Shown: piece after piece, positions 23,750-32,064 of the stretch
Numbering within the stretch: the stretch's first letter is position 1
Layout of the letters: every line of letters starts with the position of its first letter
Source of the DNA: Aerolutibacter ruishenii
GTDB taxonomy: Bacteria > Pseudomonadota > Gammaproteobacteria > Xanthomonadales > Xanthomonadaceae
Reading direction: 5' to 3'
NCBI RefSeq assembly: GCF_007830115.1
Contig: NZ_VLKP01000009.1
Location: 103,469 to 167,468 of the forward strand
DNA length: 64,000 nt
The notes under the pieces: model-generated
What the model was told of the DNA's origin: nothing
The model's database searches: none
Seen by the model: only the letters and a program-made list of their open reading frames with translations
Made by a program: the position numbers and the translations under genes

Positions 23750-24511
23750 TCAGGAAGTTGTGCTCTGCAGATTGCGCCGAGCCAGTGCGAACTTGGCCTG
23801 CAGGGTGCGCTCGGTGATGCCCATCGCGTTGCCGTGGTGCGCCACCATCGCGCTGATGATGGCCTCCTGCGTCAGGAAGCTGGAATACGGCATGCCGCTG
23901 GGCGACTTGCCCAGCAGCAGCGTCAGTAACCCGCCAACGATGTTCAGGTAGGTCGATTCGCTGCGCGGCCCCAGCGTGTTCGCACGCTCCGTGTCGGCCG
24001 CGCAGGCGGCGTGCGTTTTCAGCAGCGCCTCATGCTCGGCGCGCAGCGTCTCGAGCACGCCCAGGTGTTCCGCCAGCCGCGCCTTGATCGCTTCCCGTTC
24101 GACCAGCAATGCGCCCACTGTGTCCAGGCTGATCGCCGGGTGAAGCGCACGCTCGATCTCATCGAACAGAAACGTCGGTTTCTCGCCTGGGTAGTAGTGC
24201 GCCATCCAGGCTTTCAGATCGACGTGCCGCACCGTCAGCGACGGGTCGTCCATTGCCAGGCCCTGCGTGTCCCGCACTAAGCCCTCCTTGCCATACGGCA
24301 TCTCGCCGTGAGCCAGCGCATCGAAGATTCTTTCGGCGTTCAACCGCAGCATCGGCCAGCGCGGAAACTCCGTTGCCTCCGGCAGAGGCCGCTCTCCCAA
24401 GGCCGCCAGGATGCGCCGCTCGAAGCGCAGCAATCCGCTCCAGCGGATTGCCGCCTCGATCGGGCGGTAGTAGGTCTTGGCGCCATCGGCCAGGCTGCTC
24501 GACTTCGGCAT
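23750..24511 (-). CDS. Conserved ICE-end hypothetical protein (253 aa)
   Basis: A soluble protein, KTYYRPIEAAIRWSGLLRFE near the start, then MAHYYPGEKPTFLFDEIERA and a coiled-coil-like segment (HLGVLETLRAEHEALLKTHA). The C-terminal domain (NIVGGLLTLLLGKSPSGMPY, SSFLTQEAIISAMVAHHG, GITERTLQAKFALARR) looks like a small DNA-binding or capsid-like helix bundle. Found at the parA end of this ICE family. GGAGG lies 8 nt before the ATG at 24511, so that start is preferred over the ATG at 24526. Confidence 0.75.
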   Translation of the reverse strand: MPKSSSLADGAKTYYRPIEAAIRWSGLLRFERRILAALGERPLPEATEFPRWPMLRLNAERIFDALAHGEMPYGKEGLVRDTQGLAMDDPSLTVRHVDLKAWMAHYYPGEKPTFLFDEIERALHPAISLDTVGALLVEREAIKARLAEHLGVLETLRAEHEALLKTHAACAADTERANTLGPRSESTYLNIVGGLLTLLLGKSPSGMPYSSFLTQEAIISAMVAHHGNAMGITERTLQAKFALARRNLQSTTS

Positions 24512-25042
24512 ATCGCGCGCCTCCATTCGTCATCGCACCGAGTCCAAGCACGCGCACCCGCCGTACAGGCGGCGTGCGTGGCTGTCCAGGAATCTCCGGG
24601 CGAAACGAGCAGGTGGCGAAGCGGCGAAGACCGTGGCATCGGTGATACCGCCGGTTCCGATGCGAGATGTGCGCCTTGCCGCGCAAGGCGCCATCACTCA
24701 CAATTCGCAAGCCGCGAAACATGCTGTCACCAGCGTCATTCGCGGGCGCCATGCCTGACCCGGATAACCAGGCCAAAGTCTTTGCAGGGAAAAAGGCCCA
24801 GTAAAGCGCGATCAGCTCAACACGCCAGAGCCGATGCGCATACGGCAAGCACTGTTGCGCCGCGCGTCTTCGCTGTGACGCGCCACGATGGGCATGCGAG
24901 TTTCATCGCAGGATGCCAACCGCAAGCGCGAGCAACGCCTGGATGCAGCGCGCCCGTGCACAACGTCAATGGAAACCCGCTATGACAAAACAGGTCTGGC
25001 GGTTTGACCAAAATGGAATCGGCCAACCCGCCTGAAACAGCC
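24512..25042. other. Non-coding stretch with a small hairpin
   Basis: About 530 bp between the hypothetical gene and LysR-1, which are both minus-strand. It contains GCGCCTTG/CAAGGCGC (24670-24691) and no reading frame with a credible start. It must hold the promoter of the hypothetical gene and the 3' end of LysR-1 transcription. Nothing else recognised. Confidence 0.5.
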
Positions 25043-25954
25043 TCATGCGAGCCGTTGCGTATCCAACGGCATATGGCCGACACGCTGCGCACGGTCGATG
25101 AAGTGGCGCAGTGGCTCCGACATCGCGCCCTCGGGATGTAGCAGGTAGGTCGTCAGCGCCGCCGAGTCTTCATCCAGCGGCCGGACGATCACGTCCGCCT
25201 GCCGGCATGCCACCACGTGCGCCTCGGTGGAAAATCCCACGCCATAGCCGGCCGCCACCAGGGCCAGCATCAGCGAGTGGGTCGTCACGTACTCGGCCAC
25301 GACCGACGGTGTCTCCACCAGGCGTAGCAGGCGCTCGCATTGCCGGCTGCACTCCGCACACACCTGCGGGTGGCACAGCACCAGCGGGTAGCCCACCACC
25401 TCTTCCAGCGGCACCCGCTTGTGCGCCAGCAAGGGGTGCCGCGCGGGTATGGCCACCACCAGCGGGTCTTGCCACACCGGCATGGCGACCACCCCGGCCT
25501 CCATCTCGCCGGCCATCGCAAAGGCCGCGTCGTACAGGTCGTTGCCCAGCCCGCCCACCACCTGCGACAGCGGCGCCTCGAACAGCCGGATGCCCACTTC
25601 CGGCGCCTCCTCCCGGCACAGCGCGAGCAGCGCCGACAGCCGGGTCCGCCCGACGCCGCCGGCCAAGGCGATGCGCAGGGTGCCCCGGTGTCCCGCCGCC
25701 ACCGCCCGCGCCTTGGTCTGGGCTTGCTCAAGGGTCAGCAGCACGCGCCGGGCCTCCTCCAGGAACACCTGCCCGGCCGGGGTCAGGCGCACCCCGCGCG
25801 GCGTGCGCTCCAGCAGCGTCACGCCCAAGTCCGCCTCCAGTTGGCGGATCGTTCGCGACAGGGGTGACTGCTCCACATGCAGCCTTCGCGCCGCCCGGCC
25901 GAAGTGCAACTCCTCGGCCACGGCGATGAAACAGCGAAGATGGCGTAAGTTCAT
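25043..25954 (-). CDS. LysR family transcriptional regulator 1
   Basis: A 303-residue LysR protein. MNLRHLRCFIAVAEELHFGR, AARRLHVEQSPLSRTIRQLE is the winged HTH. The effector domain follows, with the periplasmic-binding-protein fold (VAIPARHPLLAHKRVPLEEV, LVLCHPQVCAECSRQCERLL). Three clustered cysteines in that segment are unusual and could sense redox or metal. Cargo of the ICE, not core. Target unknown; the nearest divergent gene is the exbD remnant. Confidence 0.92.
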   Translation of the reverse strand: MNLRHLRCFIAVAEELHFGRAARRLHVEQSPLSRTIRQLEADLGVTLLERTPRGVRLTPAGQVFLEEARRVLLTLEQAQTKARAVAAGHRGTLRIALAGGVGRTRLSALLALCREEAPEVGIRLFEAPLSQVVGGLGNDLYDAAFAMAGEMEAGVVAMPVWQDPLVVAIPARHPLLAHKRVPLEEVVGYPLVLCHPQVCAECSRQCERLLRLVETPSVVAEYVTTHSLMLALVAAGYGVGFSTEAHVVACRQADVIVRPLDEDSAALTTYLLHPEGAMSEPLRHFIDRAQRVGHMPLDTQRLA

Positions 25955-26151
25955 GTACTTCCCCCCCAGAAAGTGGAGTCCATTCCTCTGGCCGTAGGGA
26001 ACCGCATGAGTGCTTCCCGGTGGCGATGCCGGTCACAGAGGCTTTCCAGTTGCCGCCATCCGGCCTTCAGTCGCTGGCGAGGCTGCGAGTGTCCAGGCAA
26101 GGCCGGGTTATTCCATCGGTGTTGCCATATCACACAAAACCACGGACAATC

Positions 26152-26167
26152 AATAATATTTATTATT
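26152..26167. promoter_or_regulatory. AT-rich palindrome before the exbD remnant
   Basis: AATAATATTTATTATT, a perfect 16-bp inverted repeat in a GC-rich neighbourhood, between LysR-1 and the exbD remnant. Could be a promoter or Fur-like site; exbD genes are often iron-controlled, but it does not match a full Fur consensus. Confidence 0.35.
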
Positions 26168-26187
26168 AGCATCTGTGTCTGAATGGA

Positions 26188-26430
26188 GTGAAGCCGATCA
26201 AGCCCGACGTGGCGAACCTGTCCGTCACTACCCACGGCAGCGTGTTCTGGAACGACGAACGCATGGGCGACGAGCAGCTCGCGCAGCGGCTGCAGGCCTC
26301 CGCGCCGCGTCAACCGCAGCCCGAGGACTTCATCCGCGGCGACCGCCTGGTGGATCTACGAGCGCGTCGCCCAGGGGATGGCGGCTACGCAGAAGTCCGG
26401 GGTGTTGGAGCTGGGTTCGTGACCGACCAG
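26188..26430 (+). pseudogene. exbD: exbD remnant: N-terminally truncated and frameshifted
   Basis: The frame reads KPIKPDVANLSVTTHGSVFW, NDERMGDEQLAQRLQASAPR and PQPEDFIRGDR, the periplasmic domain of ExbD (TonB energising complex). After RGDR the match moves to another frame, YERVAQGMAATQKSGVLELG, and then to GFVTDQA back in the first frame. The N-terminal membrane helix with its essential Asp is missing. Two frameshifts and a lost start mean it is dead. No exbB or tonB is nearby. Confidence 0.7.
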
Positions 26431-26462
26431 GCCACGACCGGGGTGAGCCGAAAGACACCCCC

Positions 26463-26863
26463 ATGAAACTGCATCGGCACGCCCGCCCTGACGCCGGCGT
26501 GTCGTCGTCGGCTGCACCGATCGCGAACTCCGACACGCGTGAGCGCCTGCGCGCGGTGCTCGACACACCGGCTGATTTACCAGCCTTGCGGACGCAGCAT
26601 CGTCTTCGCGGCCCTGGTTCGCAGGAACGCCTGCGTCATATTGCTTGGCCGCCCGCCCTGGCATGGCAGCAGCAAACACTGGCCATCAGCATTCAGTGTC
26701 CGGCTGTGTGCGCCGGCCAGCTCCGCGCGTGTCGGCGACGGGCCTGGTCCCGACAGGCATGAGTGCTTCGACGCGATGCAATCGAAGGAGGTACTGACGG
26801 GATGCGGATGTAGATGCTGGCGCCCGAGATGCCGAACCAGAAGAAGACAAACAGGAGGTGGCC
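26463..26863. other. Degraded cargo sequence between exbD remnant and LysR-2
   Basis: A 100-codon plus-strand frame from the ATG at 26463 (MKLHRHARPDAGVSSSAAPI) is open, but it lacks homology I can recognise and its composition shifts along its length. A minus-strand stretch encodes a membrane-like FVFFWFGISGASIYIRIP without a start. Most likely eroded genes. The last 20 bp hold the AGGAGG site of LysR-2. Confidence 0.4.
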
Positions 26864-27772
26864 TTGGATTTCAGATTGCTGCGTTACTTCGTCGCAGTTG
26901 CGGAAGAACTGCATCTGGCCCGTGCAGCCGAGCGTCTGGGCATCGAGCAGTCGCCTGTGTCGCGTGCGATGCGCGACCTGGAAAGCCAGCTTGGCGTGCA
27001 GTTGTTCGACCGCAGCACACGCCTGACGCGGCTGACCTGGGCCGGCCAGGTGTTCCTCGGCGAATGCCGGCGCGTGATGGCCACCGTGGAGCAGGCAGTC
27101 AAGAGCGCCAAGGCGGCGGCACAGGGCTACCAGGGCCATCTGCGCATCGCCATCTGCGACAGCCTGGCGCAGCCCCGCATCGCCACCCTGCTGGCACGCA
27201 GCCGTGAGGAGGAGCCCGAGCTGGAGATTCGCGTCTTCGAGCTGCCGTTCGCGCAGCAGCTCAAGATGCTGCACGACGATCTGCTGGACATCGGCTTTGC
27301 GTTGTCAAACGCGGTGCATGATGGCCTCGTCGCCGAGCCGGTGTGGACCGACCCGCTGTCGGTGATCGTGCCCGCACGCCATCCCTTGCTGGCACACGTG
27401 CAGGTGCCGCTGCCCGAAGCCTTGAAGTTTCCGCTGGTTCTGTGCCACCCCGAGGCGGGCTCCGGTTGCCGCCACCAGATTCAGGCGGTGCTGCAGGACA
27501 CGAACATGCCGCTCAAGCTGGTGGACGAAGTGACCAGCCTGGGCGTGATGCTGACCCTGGTCGGCGCCGGCTACGGCATCGGCTTCGCCATCGCCTCGCA
27601 GGTGCAGACGCTACAGCGCCCGGACATCTCCATTCGTCCCCTGGCCGGCATCCCACCGATGCTCTCCACCTACCTGCTGCGCCGCCGGGGCGAACCCTCG
27701 GAGCCCATGAGGCGATTCATCGAGCGGGTGAAAGACGGGGCCGCGCCGGTCGATGATGAGCCGGTCCTTTGA
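26864..27772 (+). CDS. LysR family transcriptional regulator 2
   Basis: A 302-residue LysR protein. The start is TTG at 26864: AGGAGG lies 5 nt upstream, and alignment with LysR-1 (both give xDFR/NLR-xLRxFxAVAEELH) begins there; a GTG 6 nt earlier overlaps the ribosome binding site. HTH AAERLGIEQSPVSRAMRDLE; effector domain with VPARHPLLAHVQVPLPEALK and LCHPEAGSGCRHQIQAVLQD. Clearly paralogous to LysR-1 across its whole length. Transcribed toward attR. Confidence 0.92.
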   Translation: MDFRLLRYFVAVAEELHLARAAERLGIEQSPVSRAMRDLESQLGVQLFDRSTRLTRLTWAGQVFLGECRRVMATVEQAVKSAKAAAQGYQGHLRIAICDSLAQPRIATLLARSREEEPELEIRVFELPFAQQLKMLHDDLLDIGFALSNAVHDGLVAEPVWTDPLSVIVPARHPLLAHVQVPLPEALKFPLVLCHPEAGSGCRHQIQAVLQDTNMPLKLVDEVTSLGVMLTLVGAGYGIGFAIASQVQTLQRPDISIRPLAGIPPMLSTYLLRRRGEPSEPMRRFIERVKDGAAPVDDEPVL

Positions 27773-28003
27773 GGACGCAGCTCGCCTGTCCGTTGCGGCC
27801 TGTGGCGTTATGTGCCGGTGGACAGATAGACTTCGGAATGAAATCCGATGCTCTGGCTGTTGATAGATGTGCTTGGCTCGCTTTGGATCACCCGCAACGG
27901 CCTGCGTTGACCAGGCCGAAGACTTGAGTCCACAATCGAGTCCATTCCGTGACGCCTGGATCGGAAAAAACGTTCGTAATAAACGAGTTAGCGACCGGGT
28001 GCT

Positions 28004-28022
28004 GTTCCCATCACCCGCTCCA
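28004..28022 (+). other. attR: 3' end of a tRNA-Gly (CCC type)
   Basis: GTTCCCATCACCCGCTCCA equals the 3' T-stem strand (CCCAT), acceptor strand (CACCCGC), discriminator T and CCA of tRNA-Gly; the mate GCGGGTG and the rest of the tRNA are absent upstream. Members of the ICEclc family insert into the 3' end of tRNA-Gly genes. A tRNA-type terminator follows at once. This is the junction between ICE (left) and chromosome (right). Confidence 0.75.
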
Positions 28023-28027
28023 GATCC

Positions 28028-28070
28028 AACGGCGGTCAGCCTCCTTCGAGGTTGACCGCCGTTTTGGTTT
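28028..28070 (+). terminator. Terminator of the displaced tRNA-Gly gene
   Basis: AACGGCGGTCAGCCTC-CTTC-GAGGTTGACCGCCGTT is a 16-bp stem (one G-U pair) followed by TTGGTTTC. It starts 6 bp past the tRNA-Gly 3' end and has no other gene to serve. Confidence 0.8.
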
Positions 28071-28186
28071 CAGCATTACGTGTTCGGCGGCCGGCGCGGC
28101 CCTCCGGCTGGGCCGGTTGGCTTCACGCAAATGTATTGGTCCAGCTGGATGCTGGTCGGCATGGTCGGGGTCAAGCGGGAGTCGCC

Positions 28187-28663
28187 ATGGAAACGACGGT
28201 CGTGCTGGGATGGCGGGAATGGGTGGCCTTGCCTGGCCTGGGCATCGAGGCGGTGCGCGCCAAGGTGGATTCCGGTGCACGCACCTCGGCGCTGCACGTG
28301 GATGCGCAGTGGCGGTTCCACGAACAGGGCGCGCCGTGGGTGGGCTTCCGGGTCACCCCCGGGACACGCTGCCAGGCGGCCGTCGAGGCCGCGGCGCCGA
28401 TCCGGGACGAGCGCGTGGTCACCGACTCGGGTGGCCATCGCACGCTGCGGACGTTCCTGCGGACCACGTTGGTACTGGGCGGCGTGGAGCGTGAAATCGA
28501 GATCAACCTTGCCCAGCGCCAGGGCATGCTGTTCCCGATGTTGCTCGGCCGCACGGCCATGGCGCGTGCGTTCACCGTCGATCCGTCACGATCCTTCCTC
28601 CACGGCCGCGCGCGTCCCCACGTCGCGCTGCCACCCTCGATGCCCGGGATGCCGTTGCCATGA
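28187..28663 (+). CDS. RimB/retropepsin-like zinc protease family protein next to rimK
   Basis: A 158-residue protein of the PF05618 family (RimB, ATP-dependent zinc protease). [20 protein letters not shown] then [14 protein letters not shown] carries the aspartic-protease-like DSGA motif, and [20 protein letters not shown] is the typical C-terminal strand. RimB works with RimK: RimK adds glutamates to ribosomal protein S6 and RimB removes them in pseudomonads. Its stop overlaps the rimK start (ATGA), which supports that pairing. Confidence 0.85.
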   Translation: METTVVLGWREWVALPGLGIEAVRAKVDSGARTSALHVDAQWRFHEQGAPWVGFRVTPGTRCQAAVEAAAPIRDERVVTDSGGHRTLRTFLRTTLVLGGVEREIEINLAQRQGMLFPMLLGRTAMARAFTVDPSRSFLHGRARPHVALPPSMPGMPLP

Positions 28664-29664
28664 AGTTCGCGATCCTGTCGCGCAACACCAAGCTCTACTC
28701 CACCCGGCGGCTGGTGGAGGCGGCGCGCGAGCGCGGCCACACCGTGCGCGTGCTGGACCCGCTGCGTTGCTACATGCGAATCGCCAGCGACGGTTTCCAC
28801 ATGCACTACAAGGGCCGCGAGTTGCGCGGATTCGACGCGGTGATCCCGCGCGTGGGCGCCTCGGTGACCCGCTACGGTTCGGCCGTGCTGCGCCAGTTCG
28901 AACTGATGGGCACCTGGTCCCCCAACCCCTCCGAGGCGGTGCTGCGTGCCCGCGACAAGCTGCGCAGCCACCAGTTACTGGCCGCGCAGGGCATCGGGCT
29001 GCCAGTGACGGTCTTTGGCGACAATCCGGACGACACGGTGGACCTGCTGTCGATGCTCGGTCCGCCGCCGCACGTGATCAAGCTCAACGAGGGCAGCCAG
29101 GGCGCGGGCGTGATGCTGACCGAGAAGCCGTCGGCCTCGCGCGGGGTGATCGAGGCGCTGCGCGGGTTGTACGCGCAGTTCGTGGTGCAGGAGTTCATCG
29201 CCGAGGCCAAGGGGGCGGACCTGCGCTGTTTCGTGGTGGGCGACCGGGTGGTGGCGGCGATGAAGCGGCAGGCGCCCAAGGGAGACTTCCGCTCCAACCT
29301 GCATCGCGGCGGCCACGCCAAGGGCATCAAGCCGACCGCCCTGGAACAGGCGACGGCGATCCTTGCGGCGCAGACACTGGGACTGGGCGTTGCGGGCGTG
29401 GACCTCATCCGCTCGGCACGCGGCCCGCTGGTGCTGGAGGTCAACGCCTCCCCGGGGCTGGAGGGGATCGAGGAGGCCTCCGGGGTGGATGTGGCAGGTG
29501 CGGTGATCGAGTACGTCTACGGACAGGCGGCGCGGAGCCGAGATGCGGCCAGGCGGGCCGAGGGTGACTTGGCGAATGGTGAATATTCAATGGCGTTGGC
29601 AGAAGATCGCAGATTATCTTCGCATGATGCGCGCAAACGGCGGGGTCGGGCCCGACGCGCTTGA
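28660..29664 (+). CDS. rimK: Ribosomal protein S6 L-glutamate ligase RimK
   Basis: A 334-residue ATP-grasp ligase. [20 protein letters not shown] is the RimK start; [40 protein letters not shown] and [20 protein letters not shown] are the ATP-grasp nucleotide and Mg sites. It is about 30 residues longer than E. coli RimK, the extra being a basic, low-complexity C-terminal tail ([15 protein letters not shown]). Adds glutamate chains to the C-terminus of S6. Confidence 0.93.
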   Translation: MKFAILSRNTKLYSTRRLVEAARERGHTVRVLDPLRCYMRIASDGFHMHYKGRELRGFDAVIPRVGASVTRYGSAVLRQFELMGTWSPNPSEAVLRARDKLRSHQLLAAQGIGLPVTVFGDNPDDTVDLLSMLGPPPHVIKLNEGSQGAGVMLTEKPSASRGVIEALRGLYAQFVVQEFIAEAKGADLRCFVVGDRVVAAMKRQAPKGDFRSNLHRGGHAKGIKPTALEQATAILAAQTLGLGVAGVDLIRSARGPLVLEVNASPGLEGIEEASGVDVAGAVIEYVYGQAARSRDAARRAEGDLANGEYSMALAEDRRLSSHDARKRRGRARRA

Positions 29665-29692
29665 CCCTGTTCCCAATGGGCCGGGGCGGGGG

Positions 29693-29727
29693 CTTTAACG
29701 GCGCTTTAATCGGTCCCTGCGTAATCT
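29693..29727 (+). promoter_or_regulatory. Direct-repeat box and promoter of the two-component operon
   Basis: CTTTAA-N5-CTTTAA (29693-29698, 29704-29709), an 11-bp-period direct repeat, sits 12 bp before the -10-like TAATCT (29722-29727). OmpR/PhoP-type regulators bind such repeats at this distance, so this is a candidate autoregulatory box for the response regulator encoded 190 bp downstream. Confidence 0.5.
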
Positions 29728-29813
29728 GTTCCCACCGTTGCTTTGCCTCTCCGCGTCAGGTTGGCCCGGGAAAGCGGGCTTCGGTATCGGGGCAACACCT
29801 TTTGACCCAGGCG

Positions 29814-29845
29814 TGGGGATTCCCCGTCTGGGTCTTTTTGTTTTC
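29814..29845 (+). terminator. Terminator/attenuator in the leader of the two-component operon
   Basis: GACCCAG ... CTGGGTC (29814-29820, 29828-29834) directly followed by TTTTTGTTTT. With the promoter at 29.72 kb it would give an RNA of about 110 nt ending 75 bp before the response-regulator ATG: an attenuator or a stand-alone small RNA. Confidence 0.65.
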
Positions 29846-29920
29846 CGGCATACACTGTCGGCGATCATTGGAACCCGGGCGCGGCGACGCGGTCGAAGGA
29901 CCCACCTACAGGACGATTCG

Positions 29921-30604
29921 ATGCGCATCCTAGTCATTGAGGACAACCAGGACATCGCCGCCAATCTCGGCGACTTCCTCGAGGACCGCGGGCACACCGT
30001 GGACTTCGCCGCCGACGGCATCACCGGGCTGCACCTGGCCGTGGTGCACGAGTTCGATGCCATCGTGCTCGACCTCAATCTGCCCGGGCTGGACGGCCTG
30101 GAGGTCTGCCGCAAGCTGCGCAACGAGGCGCGCAAGCAGACGCCGGTATTGATGCTGACCGCGCGCGACAGCCTGGACAACAAGCTGGCGGGCTTCGACT
30201 CCGGCGCTGACGATTACCTCATCAAGCCGTTTGCGCTGCAGGAAGTGGAAGTGCGGCTCAACGCGCTGGCGCGCCGCGGGCGCGGCGTACAGACGCGCGT
30301 GCTCAACGTGGGCGACCTGGAATACAACCTGGACACGCTGGAAGTGCGCCGCCAGGGCAAGCTGCTGCAGCTCAATCCGACCGCGCTGAAGATCCTGCAG
30401 GCGTTGATGGAGGCGTCGCCGGCGGTGGTCACGCGGCAGGAGCTGGAAACCCGCGTGTGGGGCGAGGAGCTACCCGACTCCGACAGCCTGCGCGTGCACA
30501 TCCACGGCCTGCGCGCGATGGTGGACAAGCCCTTTGGCGAGCCGATGATCCAGACCCGCCACGGCATCGGTTACCGCATCGCCCCGCCCGATGGCGCCAG
30601 CTGA
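29921..30604 (+). CDS. colR: OmpR-family response regulator, ColR-like
   Basis: A 227-residue response regulator. Receiver domain with acidic pair E7-D8, phospho-acceptor D51 in IVLDLNLPGLDG and the KPF lysine. The C-terminal winged helix ends TRHGIGYRI. The N-terminus MRILVIEDNQDIAANLGDFL closely resembles Xanthomonas ColR, which controls envelope and metal responses. The ATG at 29921 opens the receiver exactly. Overlaps the kinase gene by 14 nt. Confidence 0.85.
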   Translation: MRILVIEDNQDIAANLGDFLEDRGHTVDFAADGITGLHLAVVHEFDAIVLDLNLPGLDGLEVCRKLRNEARKQTPVLMLTARDSLDNKLAGFDSGADDYLIKPFALQEVEVRLNALARRGRGVQTRVLNVGDLEYNLDTLEVRRQGKLLQLNPTALKILQALMEASPAVVTRQELETRVWGEELPDSDSLRVHIHGLRAMVDKPFGEPMIQTRHGIGYRIAPPDGAS

Positions 30605-31934
30605 CCCGGCTCCGGCTCCGGCTCCGGCGCCGCGCCGCCACCGGCGGCGGTACCGCAGGCGGCTGCGCAGCCGCATCATCCTCGGTTTCGTCCTGCTCGG
30701 TTTCGGGCTGACGACCCTGTTCGCGTTCGCGACCAACTGGACCCGCACCCGGGTCGAGAACACGCTGGTCGAGGACGTGATGAACCGCAACATCGACGAG
30801 TACGCGCGCCAGTACTTCGCCAAGCCCGACGCAAAGCCCGAGTTCGGCGTGCAGCAGATGCTGGGCCGGGTGGTGAAGCGGGAGAACTTCGAGGCGCTGC
30901 GGCTGGAGCAGCCGGACTGGTACGAACTGCACGATGGCATCCACAGCATCACCGGGCGCAACCCTGATGGCAGCCCGTTTGCGTACAAACTCGCGGTGCG
31001 CAAGACGCAGGACGAGTGGTTCTTCCTCGCCTACGACATGACGCAGTCGATGCGCGGCGAGACGCAGTTCAACCGCGCGATCTACAGCTCGGTGGTGGTG
31101 TTCACCCTGCTGTCGCTGGTGGTGGGCTGGTGGTCGGCGTCGCGGGTGATGAGCCCGGTGTCGGAGCTGGCCACCCGGCTGAAGAAATCCGGCCGCACGG
31201 CGCTGCCGGAGGCGCTGGCCAGTCACTTTCCCGACGACGAGGTGGGACAGCTGGCGGCCGCGCTGGATGACTACGCCGGGCGCCTGACCGAGGTGGTACA
31301 GCGCGACCGCGAGTTCAATGCCGACGTCAGCCACGAGTTGCGCACGCCGCTGGCGGTGATCCGTGGCGCGGTCGAGCTGCTGCTGTCCAAGCCGGAACTC
31401 GATGACAAGACCCGCGGACGACTGCAGCGCATCCAGCGCGCCGAGCAGCAATGCACGGACCTGATCAGCGCGTTGTTGCTGCTGTCGCGCAACGAGCGCG
31501 GTCACGGCGCGACCGACGTGGCAAGGCAAGCCGAGCAGTTGCTGGACGTGCACCGCACGCAGCTGGGCGGCAAGGCGCTGGAACTGCGGCTGGAAGGCGA
31601 GCGCGGGCTGGTGGTGGACGCACCCGAGGCTGCGGTGACCGTGGCGCTGGGCAACCTGATCGGCAACGCGGTGAAGTACACGCCCAGCGGCGAGGTGGTG
31701 GTGCGGTTGGCCGGGCAGGCAGTGGAAATCGCCGATTCCGGTCCGGGGCTGAGTGCCGAGGATGCCGCGAAGCTATTCCAGCGGGGCTACCGCGGCACGC
31801 ATGCGGGGCACTCCCAGGGCGGTGGCATCGGCCTGTCGATCGTGCGCCGCTTGTGCGACCTCTACGGCTGGGAGGTCAGCGTACGTCCGGGCGATGTGCG
31901 CGGCGTGCTGGCGACGCTGACCTTTTCGCGCTGA
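30591..31934 (+). CDS. colS: Sensor histidine kinase, ColS-like
   Basis: A 447-residue inner-membrane kinase. An Ala/Pro then Arg-rich N-terminus precedes TM1 (IILGFVLLGFGLTTLFAFAT); a periplasmic domain of about 110 residues and TM2 (VVVFTLLSLVVGWW) follow. HAMP-like segment, phospho-acceptor H248 in DVSHELRTPLAVI, N-box NLIGNAVKYT, and G-boxes DSGPGLS and GGGIGLSIV are all intact. It is coupled to the response regulator upstream by a 14-nt overlap. The signal is unknown; ColS kinases respond to metals. Confidence 0.85.
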   Translation: MAPADPAPAPAPAPRRHRRRYRRRLRSRIILGFVLLGFGLTTLFAFATNWTRTRVENTLVEDVMNRNIDEYARQYFAKPDAKPEFGVQQMLGRVVKRENFEALRLEQPDWYELHDGIHSITGRNPDGSPFAYKLAVRKTQDEWFFLAYDMTQSMRGETQFNRAIYSSVVVFTLLSLVVGWWSASRVMSPVSELATRLKKSGRTALPEALASHFPDDEVGQLAAALDDYAGRLTEVVQRDREFNADVSHELRTPLAVIRGAVELLLSKPELDDKTRGRLQRIQRAEQQCTDLISALLLLSRNERGHGATDVARQAEQLLDVHRTQLGGKALELRLEGERGLVVDAPEAAVTVALGNLIGNAVKYTPSGEVVVRLAGQAVEIADSGPGLSAEDAAKLFQRGYRGTHAGHSQGGGIGLSIVRRLCDLYGWEVSVRPGDVRGVLATLTFSR

Positions 31935-31970
31935 TCAACCGTCCCCGACAGCCCCGGAGTGCTGAAGGCA

Positions 31971-31997
31971 CAACGCCACCGCGAGGCGGTGGCGTTG
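31971..31997. terminator. Hairpin between convergent kinase and ilvE genes
   Basis: CAACGCCACCGC-GAG-GCGGTGGCGTTG, a perfect 12-bp stem, 37 bp past the kinase stop and 68 bp past the ilvE stop on the other strand. No T-tract on either side, so a bidirectional or Rho-assisted terminator. Confidence 0.6.
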
Positions 31998-32064
31998 TGG
32001 GGGGCGGGTTCCAGGCGAAGCGCGCGGCGGAGCGGACCGCAAGCCGGCAGGCGTCGCTCCGCTC

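Noticed and set aside
26004..26770. GCATGAGTGCTTC occurring at 26004 and 26758, possible IS or transposon ends
   Set aside because: Only 13 bp, flanks do not match and no transposase remnant lies between.
26858..26863. GTG start for LysR-2 at 26858
   Set aside because: It overlaps the AGGAGG ribosome binding site; TTG at 26864 is spaced correctly and matches the paralogue's start.
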